From contig CP075495.1 of assembly GCA_021613535.1 (NCBI GenBank), positions 6,820,001 to 6,884,000 of the forward strand: a DNA stretch of 64,000 nt, given 5' to 3'. Below the pieces are notes generated by a model, which saw only the letters and a program-made list of their open reading frames with translations, was not told where the DNA came from and did no database searches. A program made the position numbers and the translations under genes. This stretch comes from Adineta vaga (Eukaryota > Rotifera). Positions 28,557 to 41,079 of the stretch are shown piece by piece. Numbering within the stretch: position 1 is the first letter of the stretch; each line of letters starts with the position of its first letter.

Positions 28557-30525
28557 ATGAAATTTCCCAATCCTCAATCTCCTTGGCATTGGGATGAACA
28601 AACAAATGAATTGGTATGTAATAAAGATTCAAGTGCTGAAAAAGCGGAAATGAATGCTGAAGCAGTCTCCGAAAGAATTGATCTTTGGAATTTACCGGCA
28701 GGAAAACGTCCTTCTGCATATAAAAAACATCCACTTGAAGTATCAAAAGATAAAAAAATCGTTACTATTGGAGATATCGTTCGTAAGTAATAAGATACAA
28801 TATTAACAGTAGATAAATTGAATATTATTATATTTCAAGATGTGGCATTAAATATGGTCAGTGATACTTACTTTGTTCCAGAACGATTTGCTGATTTAGT
28901 AAGGTATGTTTCTTCTTTTATAAAGTTGTTTTTTTTTCGAAACATTTCGTCTATTTGAATAGACGACCAGAATTAGAAGATTTCTTTCTACATTTAATTA
29001 ATTATTTCTATTGGTATTTCGAATATCTTGAATCACAAGTAATGTCCAATCCATTTTGTGTGTATGTTTCATTCATTCATTTTCTAATAATCACAATAAA
29101 AGCTTCGAAAACTCTCTAGAGAATTGAATCGTGAAGAACGAGATCGTATAGCTAATGCTAAAGGTCATCTTGATACGGCTCTTCTGTTTGTTGCTCAAAA
29201 ATACAGTAATATCGTACTTGGTACTGGTCTTAAACAATTTCATCATTTCTATTGGATCGAAGGATATGATGATACTGATCCATTATCAAAAAAACGAGAG
29301 ATTATTCCGTATACAGGTCGTGTCTCGCGAACATTAATCGATCGTGGTTATGCAGAAGTAAGATAGTTTGAAGAATACTTTAATTACTAGCATCATTTCA
29401 AAATTAGTTATTAATGATTTTTGCAACGTTTGTTGTATGGATTACTTATGAACGAAAAGATTTCGAAGGAATTCAAACCGAAATTGGCAGGTAACTATCG
29501 AAAATGTTAGTAAAAAACAAAACAAACATTTTGAATAATATATTTATAGAATTATTCGAACAAATTCCTTTCCAAATCCAACATATTCTAGTATGTATGC
29601 TTCTCTCCTTATATTTTGTCTCGTTTATAATGATTATCATTTACGTAGCTACACAAATTCGAACTCGTTCAACACGCAAAACATCGAATGATTTAATAAG
29701 TAATGGAAATAATGAAAATTCTTCAAATAATCTAACAAATTCCGAGAGAAAAGGTATTCCACCTACGAACAAAACTATTCGTTTGCAAAAGACTATAGCT
29801 ACTGCCGATATTGCTACATATAATAGATCACGTAAATTTAATTATTCATTGAGATATTTTTCTAAGAAAAAAAAGAAACGTTCTTTTTTTTCTTCAATAG
29901 ATCCAACTAATGGTAGTAAACAATCATTTCGACGATTATTGAAGTAAATTTAGATTGATTTTTCTTTAAATAGAAATAAAATGAAAGACTTCTTTGATAG
30001 TCAACGATCACCAGTTCTAGTAACATTATTACCAACAGCACAAGATCAAAGTGCTGAACTATTCTCCCGACGAAACAAGAGAGATAATCAGTATGTGGAA
30101 TTGTAATTTCCTTTTATTTAAACAAACATTTTCCTTGAAAAACTTCATAGATCAACACAGAAAGGAAAAGTCGTACATGAAGATGAATTTCAAATTCTAC
30201 ATCAGTAAGATTTCTTGAGCATTCTAAATAACTTTTATTTGATTAATAATATTCATAGAGTTGGTGTTCTTGGTCAACCGATTGATAAATTAACATTAAT
30301 TGTAAGTGATGATACTCCGGACAGCAATGTATCGACTTCACAAGCATCAACACATGCTGATACAAAGTAATGAATAATTCTAATCGAAGATTAAACTATG
30401 ATCGTCTATTATTCGTTTCTAGTCGAGCAGGTACGACTGATACTGATAGTGGTATGTTATTTTTTTTCGAATAATCAATGAAATATAAGCTATTCTATAT
30501 TTATTTTTTAGATATTGAGAAGTAA
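28557..30525 (+). CDS. PPP1R36-like protein (phosphatase 1 regulatory subunit 36 family)
   Basis: The likely family is a PP1-associated protein known from testis and ciliated cells. Twelve exons with consistent phase: 28557-28782, 28840-28903, 28963-29038, 29103-29357, 29408-29490, 29550-29590, 29649-29943, 29974-30090, 30151-30204, 30259-30366, 30423-30451, 30512-30525; 453 aa. Similar segments: SPWHWDEQTNEL, GKRPSAYKKHPLEV, RRPELEDFFLHLINYF, NAKGHLDTALLFVAQKYSNI, FATFVVWITYERKDF, RIIRTNSFPNP and SQRSPVLVTLLPT. The C-terminal half is basic, Ser/Asn-rich and probably disordered. The intron at 29944-29973 is only 30 nt. Family assignment is from recalled similarity, not a search. Confidence 0.75.
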
Positions 30526-32111
30526 TATTAACAACGATAATATAATCTTAACAAAACCATTTTCTAATACTTCCATGTGAATTCGTATTTTTGTTTGGCA
30601 ATAAAATATAAATATTTATTTATTTTGTACTTAAAATATAGAAGAATATAAAAGAATGAGATGGACTTTTTTCTACTAAGAATTCTATTGAAGTTATTTG
30701 AAAATGTATTTTTTCTAAAAAGAGTAACATTAAATGTTTAATGACCTTTCTTACTATTACAAATATTCTATAAATATCACGATGAATTAAAGTAAACTAT
30801 GTCTGATAGAAAACAAATTCGATACATTGTGCATTTTTTGAAAAGATGTTGCAAAATTAAAATGATTATGTAGTTAGAAGAAACGAGGTGTTACATCGAC
30901 GTGTTTTGTATGTGAATCAGCCTGTTTCTAAATTATGAAATAAGAATTAGATAATAGAGAAGGAAATTGGGTAGTTTTTTTTCTTCTCCTCAATATCAAA
31001 AGATTCATCTCAACTTTTCAAGTAGTTCGATACTTTATTTTCATAGCTTTTATGCTACCAGAAAGTAATTGACTTGAGTAGAATGTTTTACTATCATTGA
31101 AATTATCTTTAGTTTGTGAATAAAATATTAATGATAAACGTAACAATACTTCTTTAATGGTTTTTAATTTAAATTTCATAGTTTTTTCTCAATTGTCATT
31201 TCCGTCATAAAATATTGTTTCCTCCATCAACTGGTAAATGACGCAGTTCATGGCATGCATCATTATTTACAATCAGTTTCTTCTTTTCTAGTATCATATA
31301 CTTGTATCTGACTTTGTTCTTCTTATCTTGAATCTTTACACTCACAATAGTTAGTAGATTTATTCTAGAAGGTTCAAGTATCGGGTAATTTTTCTAGAAA
31401 TAAACGAAATAAAGTTACATTGTACTAACAATGCGTACTTTTTGACCTAGTTATTTCAATGTTTGTTCTGTAAACAAACTATTCTCATTTATTTCGTTGA
31501 TAAAGACAAGAAAAATGAGCCTATACATGTTAAAGAAGAACAAAAACAACATGACAAGACATTTTGCATAGTTAATTGTCGTGTTGTACTGGATATATGA
31601 TATACTAACCATCTGCAATAAACAGGTGATCTCATTTTTGGATTAGAAGTCAGTTCAGTTCTACTTCTGTGTCAGTTATCAACAAAAAGAAAAACTTAGA
31701 GAGATCTAGGATGAATGTATTTATTTATTTAGGAGAAGAAGAAGAAGAGAAGCACTAATCGCTTTAATGTACTTGTACACTTCGAAGTACTTTCGTCTTT
31801 CTTCTATTTAACCAAAGAATGAAGGCATAAAAGAAAATGTTTTCCTTTTTTCTCTCGTCGAGTATTAACATGTCTATGTTCGAAGGGTCGTTATTGTGAA
31901 ATAGAATATGCGAAAGAGAAAGATAGAAAACGAGAGAATGAAGAAACGAGCATATAAATGAAGGGGTGATTTAGATCTTATTTCTTTTTTTCTATTTTCA
32001 TCGTCTTTAAATACAGGTCTGTTAGAAAGAAACATATATCGTCACTTCAATATCCAATATTTGGTTTTTAGATTTAAATCTTCTTTCTTCGTCTAAGAAT
32101 TCTATTCTAAA
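30526..32111. other. Intergenic between PPP1R36-like and calcium-sensor genes
   Basis: About 1.6 kb of AT-rich sequence without exons I can support. It includes a polyadenylation-like AATAAA near 30600 and A/GA-rich runs near 31730-31750. Confidence 0.55.
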
Positions 32112-33140
32112 ATGGGTAATAAACATTCAAACAAAACTGATCCGTAAGTTCGAGAATTCATTCTTTTTTTTATAAGTTTATCGATTTTGAACAAATTTTT
32201 CTAGAACAATTCTTACACCAAAAGCTATTCAAATGCTTAAGGCTAATACAAACTTTTCCGAAGAACAAATCCGTGAATGGCATGCTGGTTTCTTACGTGA
32301 CTGGTAAATTGAATATTGTTTTCTAATTATATAAATATTATTTGTCGGAAATTTTTAGTCCAAATGGACAACTTTCCAAAGATCGATTCGTTTCTGTTTA
32401 TGAACAATTCTATCCTGGTGGTAAAGCTAAAGATTTTTGCAAATATGCATTTGCTACATTTGATCGCGATAATAATGGAACAAGTAACTATCAAATACAT
32501 TTCTTTTCTTTATCATATTTACATCTTGTTTTCTCTTTCTATCTATAGTCGATTTCACTGAATTTATGCTTGCTATTGCATTGACACAATCAGGTGATCT
32601 TGATGAACGTCTTGCATTAGCCTTCGATATGTATGATTATAATAATACTGGAACAAGTAAATTCGAAAGTTTTGTTCACAAAAAGAAATTTCTAATTTGA
32701 TTGATTTTAGTTGATACAAATGAAATGGCAAAAGTTATTGCTGTAAGTGAAAATGATTGAATTTCGTTGATGAATTTTATATTATTTGTATCGTAGGCTA
32801 TGTATGATCTCATTGGTGAAACTGATCGTAAAGGTAAAACATTTGAGAAAAAAGTTTTAAAAGAAAAAGAAGAAATAATTTATTATTATAGGGGATCGTG
32901 ATCCAAAACATCGTGCAGAAGAAATTATTCGTATTTGTGATGTTACTGGTAACAAGAAATTGACAAAAGAAGAAGTAAATTATTCATAAAATAATTATAA
33001 TATGAATAAATATCTTGTTTTTAGTTTGTTGCTGGATGCAAGAATGATCCAGTAAGTTAAGTTATTGTGTAGTAAAGAATCGATTTGATCTTTTGACTTC
33101 TCTTTAGGTTATTCGTCGTTTACTTGTTCCAAATGCTTAA
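32112..33140 (+). CDS. Neuronal calcium sensor family protein (NCS/neurocalcin/visinin-like)
   Basis: Myristoylated Ca sensor of membranes and synapses. Nine exons: 32112-32143, 32205-32303, 32359-32483, 32549-32656, 32711-32742, 32797-32833, 32892-32974, 33025-33051, 33108-33140; about 191 aa. It starts MGNKHSNK, a good N-myristoylation signal. EF1 is degenerate with the family-typical CPNG (DCPNGQLSKDRF); EF2 is DRDNNGTIDFTE, EF3 DYNNTGTIDTNE and EF4 DVTGNKKLTKEE, so three look Ca-competent, EF4 least so (Lys at two loop positions). The tail ends RRLLVPNA. Exon 8 is a 27-nt microexon. A divergent NCS member; exact subfamily not resolved. Confidence 0.93.
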
Positions 33141-34182
33141 ATCAGTGCGATGAAGCGAAGAATTTCAAAAACAAACTTCTTAATATCGTCTTATGTCTTT
33201 TCCTTACACAAAAAAAAAACCCTTCTCTCATCTTATTAGCTTATTTGTAGTTGTTAAGAGCAAGCGCGTGTATTCTTTTTCTTTTCCTATTTATGTGCAT
33301 TTGATGTAAGAAGTTTGAGAGAAAATATCATAACATCTGCCATTTTTAGGTTTTATTTGTTAAATAAATGTGAATAAAACACAAATTTATTATCGGATCA
33401 TATCAAGAACTAAGCTTGTTTTAGAAAACAAAGTTTAGCTCAATCGATATGTATCATTAGAGTATACTGAATTAGAGATCTGAACAGATGTATGTGAAGA
33501 TATAATTGGTAGATCATGAAGAACTTGACATAATCTTCTTCGCAAATGTCTCTATAGAGAAAAATTCTATATATTAAGCCATATGACACTCCACTTGTTA
33601 CTGAAGTTCCATACTAACGTTCGCAATTATAGGATGTTTTGATGTCTTGAGTTCTTAATGACGATCGATATACATCATTAAATTCTCACCAGTATATTGG
33701 TATGGACAAAAATAGTTAACAACAAGGATCTGTCAAAAGGTTGAAGACAACAAAATATGGAAAAAAGCAAGTACAAAAGTTAACATAAATTCACTCAACG
33801 TCTTAAGTCAAACAAATATTTGTCTGTCTAAAATTAAATGTAGTTTTTCAACTGTAATTTTAGAGCTGCTTTACTCTATTCTATCAACCGCTAATGCTTG
33901 AGAAGCATCATCACGCAAATACAACTTACAATTAAATAAAAATTGGAAAACTGAGAGCACGTAATTTCGATGGACTCGCATTACTAAATTTCAAACACAA
34001 ATAAACTTCTTAAAATACCAATAGAATACTTCAATGAATCATAGCGTATATCTTCGTTTTATCTAGAAAGCAATTGAGTACTAGTAAATAGGTTATATCA
34101 CAGAAATATCTCAAGAGACTACTCACTTTTCTGAATAGATTAAACTTAAATCAGCTGCAACATTTCACACCGATGTAAGCGT
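33141..34182. other. Intergenic between calcium-sensor and secreted-protein genes
   Basis: About 1 kb. It starts with the calcium sensor 3' UTR (AATAAA at about 33364) and continues as AT-rich sequence. No gene seen. Confidence 0.55.
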
Positions 34183-35087
34183 ATGTTTTTCTTATTACGA
34201 TCATCGACAAAAAATATACCTATGATCATGTTGACTACAATATTTTTGTTGCTCAGCTTCATTCCATTCAATTATGGTGAGATTAATTGTCGAACTACAG
34301 CATGGTGGGTTCTTCAACCATTTCCCAAATCTGTTCTACAACGATTTCTTTCCAAATCCAACGAAAATCTCACATTTAATTCATCAAACCCATTGGCACA
34401 ATTTATGAAAACTGACGAACATCCTGTTTATTTTGAATTTAATCAACAAAATCAATGTCAACAAAGTTCGTTACCTCCAGTGATAGCAAATGCAACCGAA
34501 CAGACATTTGTCGAATTTAAATTACAAATACCCTATCTAATTCGAAAGGATAAAACAGTCATGTATAAACCATTGGTTTATGAAAATAGTAAACTCAATG
34601 TTGCTGCCACTCGTCTCGTGTATGGTCTTCCAGCTGAATTTGTAATTTAATTATCAATTTGAATTACATGATTTCATTTTAATTTTCAAATCTTTAGGCT
34701 ACCATGTCTGCTGATTTTGAACATTATAAATATTCGATTTCATTTCAACATGGACTAGTAGAAGTTTCATTCGTTCCATTGACACCAACGTTGCTACCGT
34801 TTGATTCACCTGAAACAGCTAATTTTTCATCATTTGTCGATGCAAATATTTCACCGTGGCTTGCATTTCCTCCGTTTCATCTTGTACATCGAACGAAATG
34901 TGCTTCAAACATGTATAATTTCTCTCAAACAGGTCATATCCGACCAGTTAAAATGACGTTAAACATCATCGGAAATATACTTCAAGAAATTCCACAAGGA
35001 ATCTATATTAATGAAGGAAATCAACCATTAGGAGCATGGCAAATTGACGTTCACACAATAATTACTTCAACCTACGAGTGTCCTTAA
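34183..35087 (+). CDS. Secreted protein with acetoacetate-decarboxylase-like signature
   Basis: Two exons, 34183-34641 and 34698-35087, 282 aa. A hydrophobic N-terminal segment (MLTTIFLLLSFIPFNYG) indicates a signal peptide; an in-frame ATG within the first 15 codons could be the real start. The centre (MYKPLVYENSKLNVAATRLV, YGLPAEFATMSADFEHYKYS) resembles the bound-ligand strand pair of acetoacetate-decarboxylase-like barrels (usually GREVxGYPK). The catalytic Lys position after the Pro is Ala here, so decarboxylase activity is unlikely. Several N-glycosylation sequons (NLT, NSS, NAT, NFS) and scattered Cys fit an extracellular protein. Function unknown. Confidence 0.65.
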
Positions 35088-35344
35088 AAATATTTTCTTT
35101 TTTTCTCAAATAAAATAAGAAAAAAAAACTTTCTATTCATCCACTATTTGATAATCAAAATTCTCGTCAACTAAAGCACGCTACTTTGTTAACGACAAAC
35201 ATTTCATAAATTTCCAATCAAACTAAATCTTTCTTTGCATGTTAATAAATCTATTTTTTTTATGCCCAAAACTTGATAAAATCTTATATTACAAAAGAAA
35301 AACAACAACTTTTGCGAATATTACTTCGTCTCAGAAACATCAAT

Positions 35345-35914
35345 ATGAAGATAAACTTATGTGAAAATTTATCACGTCGTTCCGTTGAAAATCATATTCT
35401 AACTTATCGACATAACCGACGTGAAGATGAAATTCTTAATGATAAATTTTCTCTTTATCAACGACAAATTCGTCTCATTGATCATAATATTCACATGGCT
35501 GAACGTCGTTTTGAACATCATGCAAAACATGATCTTGGTTACGTTGTTTCATATAAACGTAAACCACTAGAAGCATCGAAAAATCATCAATTTTACTATG
35601 CATCAACAAATAGAAATTGGACAACGAAAGAATATTCTGTTGAATCATTACAAAATGTTCTTCAACATAAAAATTTATATGAATACGCATTTGAACGTCG
35701 TTCACGGCAATATCTCGAAGAATTAAAATATAAAGATCGTCTACAAAAACAACGTAAAGACAATTTCATGAACAAAACCGAATCGTTTATTCGTGATGAT
35801 CAACAAAGAAGTAATGACTGGCCAAAAACAGAACATGCACGATATCAATTACCAATAATTCAACATACGAAAATGATTCCTCTATCGACGATACGTTTTC
35901 CTATTGAGTTTTGA
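35345..35914 (+). CDS. Hypothetical basic protein, single visible exon
   Basis: An open frame runs from about 35273 to the TGA at 35912-35914; the first ATG is at 35345 (189 aa). The protein is rich in Arg, His, Gln and Lys with long charged helices (SLYQRQIRLIDHNIHMAERR; YEYAFERRSRQYLEELKYKD) and no membrane segment. I do not recognise a family. Codon use resembles neighbouring exons, and an AG acceptor-like site (cttcgtctcag, ending about 35334) leaves room for an upstream exon, so the start is uncertain. Confidence 0.55.
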   Translation: MKINLCENLSRRSVENHILTYRHNRREDEILNDKFSLYQRQIRLIDHNIHMAERRFEHHAKHDLGYVVSYKRKPLEASKNHQFYYASTNRNWTTKEYSVESLQNVLQHKNLYEYAFERRSRQYLEELKYKDRLQKQRKDNFMNKTESFIRDDQQRSNDWPKTEHARYQLPIIQHTKMIPLSTIRFPIEF

Positions 35915-36069
35915 ATAAGAAAATTTTTATATTTCATGTTTATTTATCACAATGTATTCTAGATTTATAAAAAAAAATAACATCATTTAATCTCTTGTCT
36001 GATCATGAGAAAAAAGAATGCTTATTTTCACGAATCAATGCTTCCTTGATTTACACAATTCTTTCACTC

Positions 36070-38475
36070 TTAAGCTATTTCAAGTTCACCAATACCATCA
36101 ATAGTAATTTGATCAATCATGTGACTAAAGTAATTTTCAATGGCTTGCATTACATTAAAGTCTTCGTGTGAACCAATTAAATTAAATGTATAACCTAGAA
36201 AATAGATAAAAATGAAATCATTTGATAGTAAGTAGGATAGATATGTACCTATCCGACCAAATCGACCACAACGACCAATTCGATGTAAATACGTTTCATA
36301 ATCTGGTTGCAAATCGGCAGTTACAGGCATGTCATAATTAACAACCAATGAAACTTCATCGATATCAATACCTGAAAAGAAATGCAAAAGTTAAAGATAA
36401 TTTACTTGTATACAACTCACCACGTGACATCACATTTGTTGATATTAATACTCGAAAAATACCAGTACGAAATTGTTCAATAATCGCTGCTCTTACTTCA
36501 ATTTCGAGATCTCCTGTTAATTCTCGTACGGAATGGTTTTGATTAGCCATACGAACAGCCAATTCGCGTGCTGTTCGTTTTGTTCGACAGAATACCACTG
36601 CTTTTCCGATATCTAATGTTTCATAAATTTTCTCGATAACATGATATTTTTCTTCAGAATCAGAACAATCAATATAAAATTGTCGTATATTAACCAACGT
36701 TTGTTTCTCACGTTTTAATCGAAGAACAACTGGCTTTTGTACAATTTCACGTGCAAATTCCATGACTTCATCTGAATATGTAGCAGAAAATAATAACATT
36801 TGACAATTGGACATGTTAATTTCTTTCACAAGATCAACACAATTGGTGCGAAACCCATTCATTGCAATCATCACATCAGCTTCGTCAACAACAAACATAC
36901 GTAATTTTTGTAAATTAATTACATGAAGTTTTCGACTCCATTCATCTACTGTTCCAGGTGTTCCAATTACAATTGGTTCAGATATAAGTTGATTACGAAT
37001 ACGATTAGGTCTTTTAGATATGTTTGGATCACGAACCGCATAGGCAATTTGAATATAGGGTAAAAACTTTGCCATTCTTTCAATAACTGAACCAATTTGT
37101 AAAGCTAATTCAAATGTTGGTGCCAAGATAAGTGCTTGTGGTGATTGGACGGATGGATCAATACGTGATATCATGGCGACAGAAAAAGCAACTGTTTTAC
37201 CCGTACCAGATTGTGACTGTGCTATAATGTTTCCTAGAAAAATACAATCCTTTCGTAATATTACGATTGCTAAGATTGAAATTACTTACTTGGTGTTTCA
37301 CCCATCAAATGTGGTAGAGCATTTTCTTGTATTTTACTTGGAGCTCTAAAACCCATGTTGTAAATGCCTGCAGAAAATGAAAATAGAAGAAAGTTATTAT
37401 TGTCTATATATTATGACAATAACATGTGTATTTGTATATCTTGAGGATGGATGGTTTAGTAAATATTTAGGGAAGGTTTAATCGATTTTAGAAAGTGAAC
37501 TAATGATTTCGTCGATCAAAAACTATCTTTCGATGTTACCTCTCAATAAATCTGGTTTAAGATTGAGTTCTTCGAACGTTTTAGTTGAATACAATGGCGA
37601 TGTCGGATCACTACGATCAATGGTAAGGTCACTTGAATCTTGTAATTTTGTATTCACTTTTTTTGCCAATAACGAACTTTCGACTAATTCTACAAAACCA
37701 TCACCTTCGTTTTGATCTTGATTCGAGAATTTTGGTTGATGACTTGCAGGAATTTGAGCAACAGAGATTTGCTTAGGGCCTGTTTGTGCATTATTTGTCA
37801 TTTGTTGCTTTGGTTGATAAATAGGTGATGATGATGATTGCGATTGATTAATCGATGTATCTTGCTTTTGTGTAGATGGTGTGAATACATATGAAGGTAC
37901 TGGTTGCTGTACTTGTGAGTTACTTGTGGATGAAGTCGAACTCGATGAAGATTGGTTTACCAACGGTACATTATTGAAAGAAAAACGTGGAGGATTTCCT
38001 GATGTTGCAGTATTAACTGGGACATTTGAAAGATTGCCCGCTGCTGCGGTGTTGAATGAAAAATTTGAAGGATTACTCGATGTTGCGTTGTTAAATGAGA
38101 AAGGAGGAGCATTTGTTGTTACTTGATTTTGAGCAGATGAATCTATTGTAGGTGATTTTGTAAATGAAAATCCTTGTGACATTCCAGATGGATTCGCTTG
38201 TCCGAATGAAACACCAAACGGAGATGCATTATTTGACTAATGATTGAAATAAAATGAAGAAGTGCATATAAGAAACATCAACTTACTGTTGGCGAGCCTG
38301 CCGATGTTCTTTGTGGAAAAGTGCCCACTGTTGATTGTTGCTGATTAACTGGTGAACTACCTGGTTCTTTTGCATTAGCCAATGATGCTAATCCTGCTTT
38401 TGGTGCGTTAAAAGAAAACTGAGTTGATTGTGGTGGTGATGACGTAGGATTATTATTTGCTGTTGTGGATGCCAT
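36070..38475 (-). CDS. DDX19/Dbp5-like DEAD-box RNA helicase with FG-nucleoporin-like N-terminus (copy A)
   Basis: Dbp5/DDX19 remodels mRNPs at the cytoplasmic face of the nuclear pore with Gle1 and Nup214. The helicase core is complete: [16 protein letters not shown] (Q-motif lead), [57 protein letters not shown] and [11 protein letters not shown]. Before it, exons 38475 to about 38282 and 38240 to 37525 encode about 300 residues of Ser/Asn/Thr/Pro/Gln-rich low-complexity sequence with repeated FSFN/FSFT motifs, SPFG and SFG, like FG nucleoporins. The exon holding most repeats also encodes the helicase start, so the join is not an exon-prediction artefact. Tandem copy B lacks this region. 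Confidence 0.92.
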
Positions 38476-38556
38476 TATCTGCGACTAAATACAAAAGAAA
38501 AAGTTTTGCTGTTCCAAATATATCCTATAACTTTCTGTTCGTTGAAGGTTTTTTAT

Positions 38557-38572
38557 CACACACACACACACA
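38557..38572. repeat. (CA)n microsatellite
   Basis: Eight CA units in the 155-nt spacer between the two DDX19 copies. Confidence 0.85.
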
Positions 38573-38630
38573 ACTATATATCACATTTCACAAGGAGAAA
38601 GAGATGAAAGAAAGTCAAAAACAAATCAAT

Positions 38631-40621
38631 CTAGATCTTGTAGAGCTCATCATCAGCAATGTATTTTTCTGAAAATTCTAAAATTGGTTTTTGAAAATAT
38701 CGTTCCACTTGTTGAAGTAATGGCATTTCTTCGGGTGTAACTAAATTAAATCTATAGAGAAATAATTAGTGTATGTTCTGTTTCTTTTGAATCAAACATA
38801 CGTATGGCCAATACGTCCAAAACGTCCGGCACGTCCGATCCGATGTAAATAGGTATCATAATCAGGTTTATTAATAAAACAATGTTTCATTTCATCATAA
38901 ATAAGTGGAAATTCGAAATTAAGTACTAAAGAAATATCATCGATATCAATTCCACGTGCACAAACATTCGTTACAACTAAAACACGAAATTTTCCTTCAC
39001 GAAATCGATTAATTACAGCAGCACGTTGTTCAACAGTTAATTCAGATGAAAGTAATTCCACACAATGTTTATCATTGATCATTCGTAATGCAAGTGCATG
39101 AGCTGAACGTTTATAACGACAAAAAATCATTGCTTGACCAATCGTAATTGAAGAATAGATTGTCTTCACTGCATCATATTTATCTTCATCATTATTACAT
39201 TTAATATAAAATTGACCTGAACAATAAATGAAATAAAAAGTTCAAATGAAAAAAATCAAGAAAAGGTATGAAGACTTACGAATATTTGATAATGATTGTT
39301 CTTCACGTTTTAATCGAAAGATTACTAGAAGAGAAAATAGATATAGTGAATTTGAGATTAATCGTATGGCGAGTCGAAAACTAATATGATCTATCAGAAG
39401 ATTTATCTGATCATTACTCATTTTAATGAATGTTTTAATCTTACCTGGATTTTCGATAATTCGTTTCGCAAAATCCATCACCTAATAAAATAATAATGTT
39501 CAGAAATTTTTCAACATTGTCAATAAGAAAACAAACCTCATCAGAATAGGTCGCTGAAAAAAGCATTGTTTGACAATTATTTCCCACTGTGTTCTTCACT
39601 AGATCAAAACAAATTTGTGAAAAGCCTGTTAAACTAATCATAACATCTGCTTCATCAACGACAAACATTCGTATTTTTTTCAAATCAATTATTTTCAACT
39701 TTCGACACCAATCTTCGACAGTTCCAGGTGTACCAATTACAATTGGAACAGTTAATTCTTTTCCTTTAACATATTCATTTCGTTTCGAAATCGTTGGATC
39801 ACGTACAGCATAAGCAATCTTAATATGTGGTAAGAACATAGCCATATTTTCAATAACTTTACCAATTTGTAAAGCAAGTTCAAATGTTGGAGATAAAATA
39901 AGTGCTTGAACATAATTCAAATTTGGATCCATACGACTGAGTGTGGCGAGAGAAAATGCAGCCTAAAAATGTTCAATTATATTCAAGAGAGAAATACAGC
40001 GAAAAATATTTACTGTTTTTCCAGTTCCATTTTGTGATTGTGCAATCATATTTCGTGGTGGATATGCAAGTAATTGTGGTAATGCACGTTCTTGAATACG
40101 TGAAGGACGACGAAAACCCATATTATAAATTCCATTTAATAATTGTGGTTCTAATTTTAATTCTTCAAATGTTTTAACTGAATGTAATGGTGATTGAGGA
40201 TTCGTTCGATCATGTTCAAGTATTAATGAATAATCAATATCACGTAAATATGTATGTTTATTTAATAATGATATTTGTTCAACATTCATTGACGATTCAG
40301 GTTTATCATCATAGATATAATCATTATTATTGTTGTTAATATCCACAAGTGGCTTGTGATTATTACGAAAAGAAGTGAATGTAAATAGATCGTTGATTTG
40401 ACCAAAATTGAATGTTGAAAAATGATGAGTGCTCTTACAAAAAATTCTAGACGACTTTCTCTATCTCTTTTCCCATATCTTTTTATCAACCTTAGTATTT
40501 CTTTCAACAAACTTCGATGACATACCTGAACTTGTTGTTGATTATTTGGCTCGTTTCCTGCTGATGGTGCAATTCCTGAAACATTCTTATGTCCTCGAAA
40601 CATACTCGATTTGTCAGTCAT
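38631..40621 (-). CDS. DDX19/Dbp5-like DEAD-box RNA helicase (copy B)
   Basis: Tandem paralogue of the gene at 36070-38475, only about 155 nt upstream of its start on the same strand. The N-terminus is short ([20 protein letters not shown], then an Asn/Asp stretch), like ordinary DDX19. Core motifs: [83 protein letters not shown] and [11 protein letters not shown]. The last exon encodes the end, about [18 protein letters not shown]...ADDELYKI. It retains the canonical VCARG, where copy A has VMSRG. Nuclear mRNA export is the family role. Confidence 0.93.
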
Positions 40622-41079
40622 TTTCCTTTTTTTTGATAATTATACTAAAATGAACTAAAAAAATCGTTATTTCAATTGTATTTCATTTCATAACATTTAA
40701 ACATGGCGTTTTCTTAAAAATGCTCTGTGTTAGGCATTGCGCCATGATGACTGCCTTTCTTTCATTTAGAAGTAGTATTTACTATCATATCAATTCTTCT
40801 ATCGGATACTTTAACAACCAATCAAAAATGAAAATGAACAGTAGCGAAATCTGTAGTTGTCGTTATTGGTACTTCCATACATAGAAAAGTCACGCTGACA
40901 ATGCGTGCTCGCTATATTGTTGAATTTGAACTCTCTTCTATTGGATATCATTTCACTGTGATTGTTTCTCATTCTACTCAGTAGAATAACATACACGTGC
41001 ATGGTGATCTGCCAAAAGTACTTGTGATGCATCTTTCGATGAAATTTATTTATTAAAAATTGAATATCAATTGATAATA
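40622..41079. promoter_or_regulatory. Head-to-head spacer, candidate bidirectional promoter
   Basis: 458 nt separate the start of DDX19 copy B (-) from the BCKDK-like gene (+). No TATA or other element is assigned; the promoter role is inferred from divergent geometry only. Confidence 0.4.

Noticed and set aside
29504-29650. Apparent transmembrane helix in an open frame
   Set aside because: It reads through two introns. The spliced frame (RIIRTNSFPNP) matches the PPP1R36 pattern and has no TM segment.
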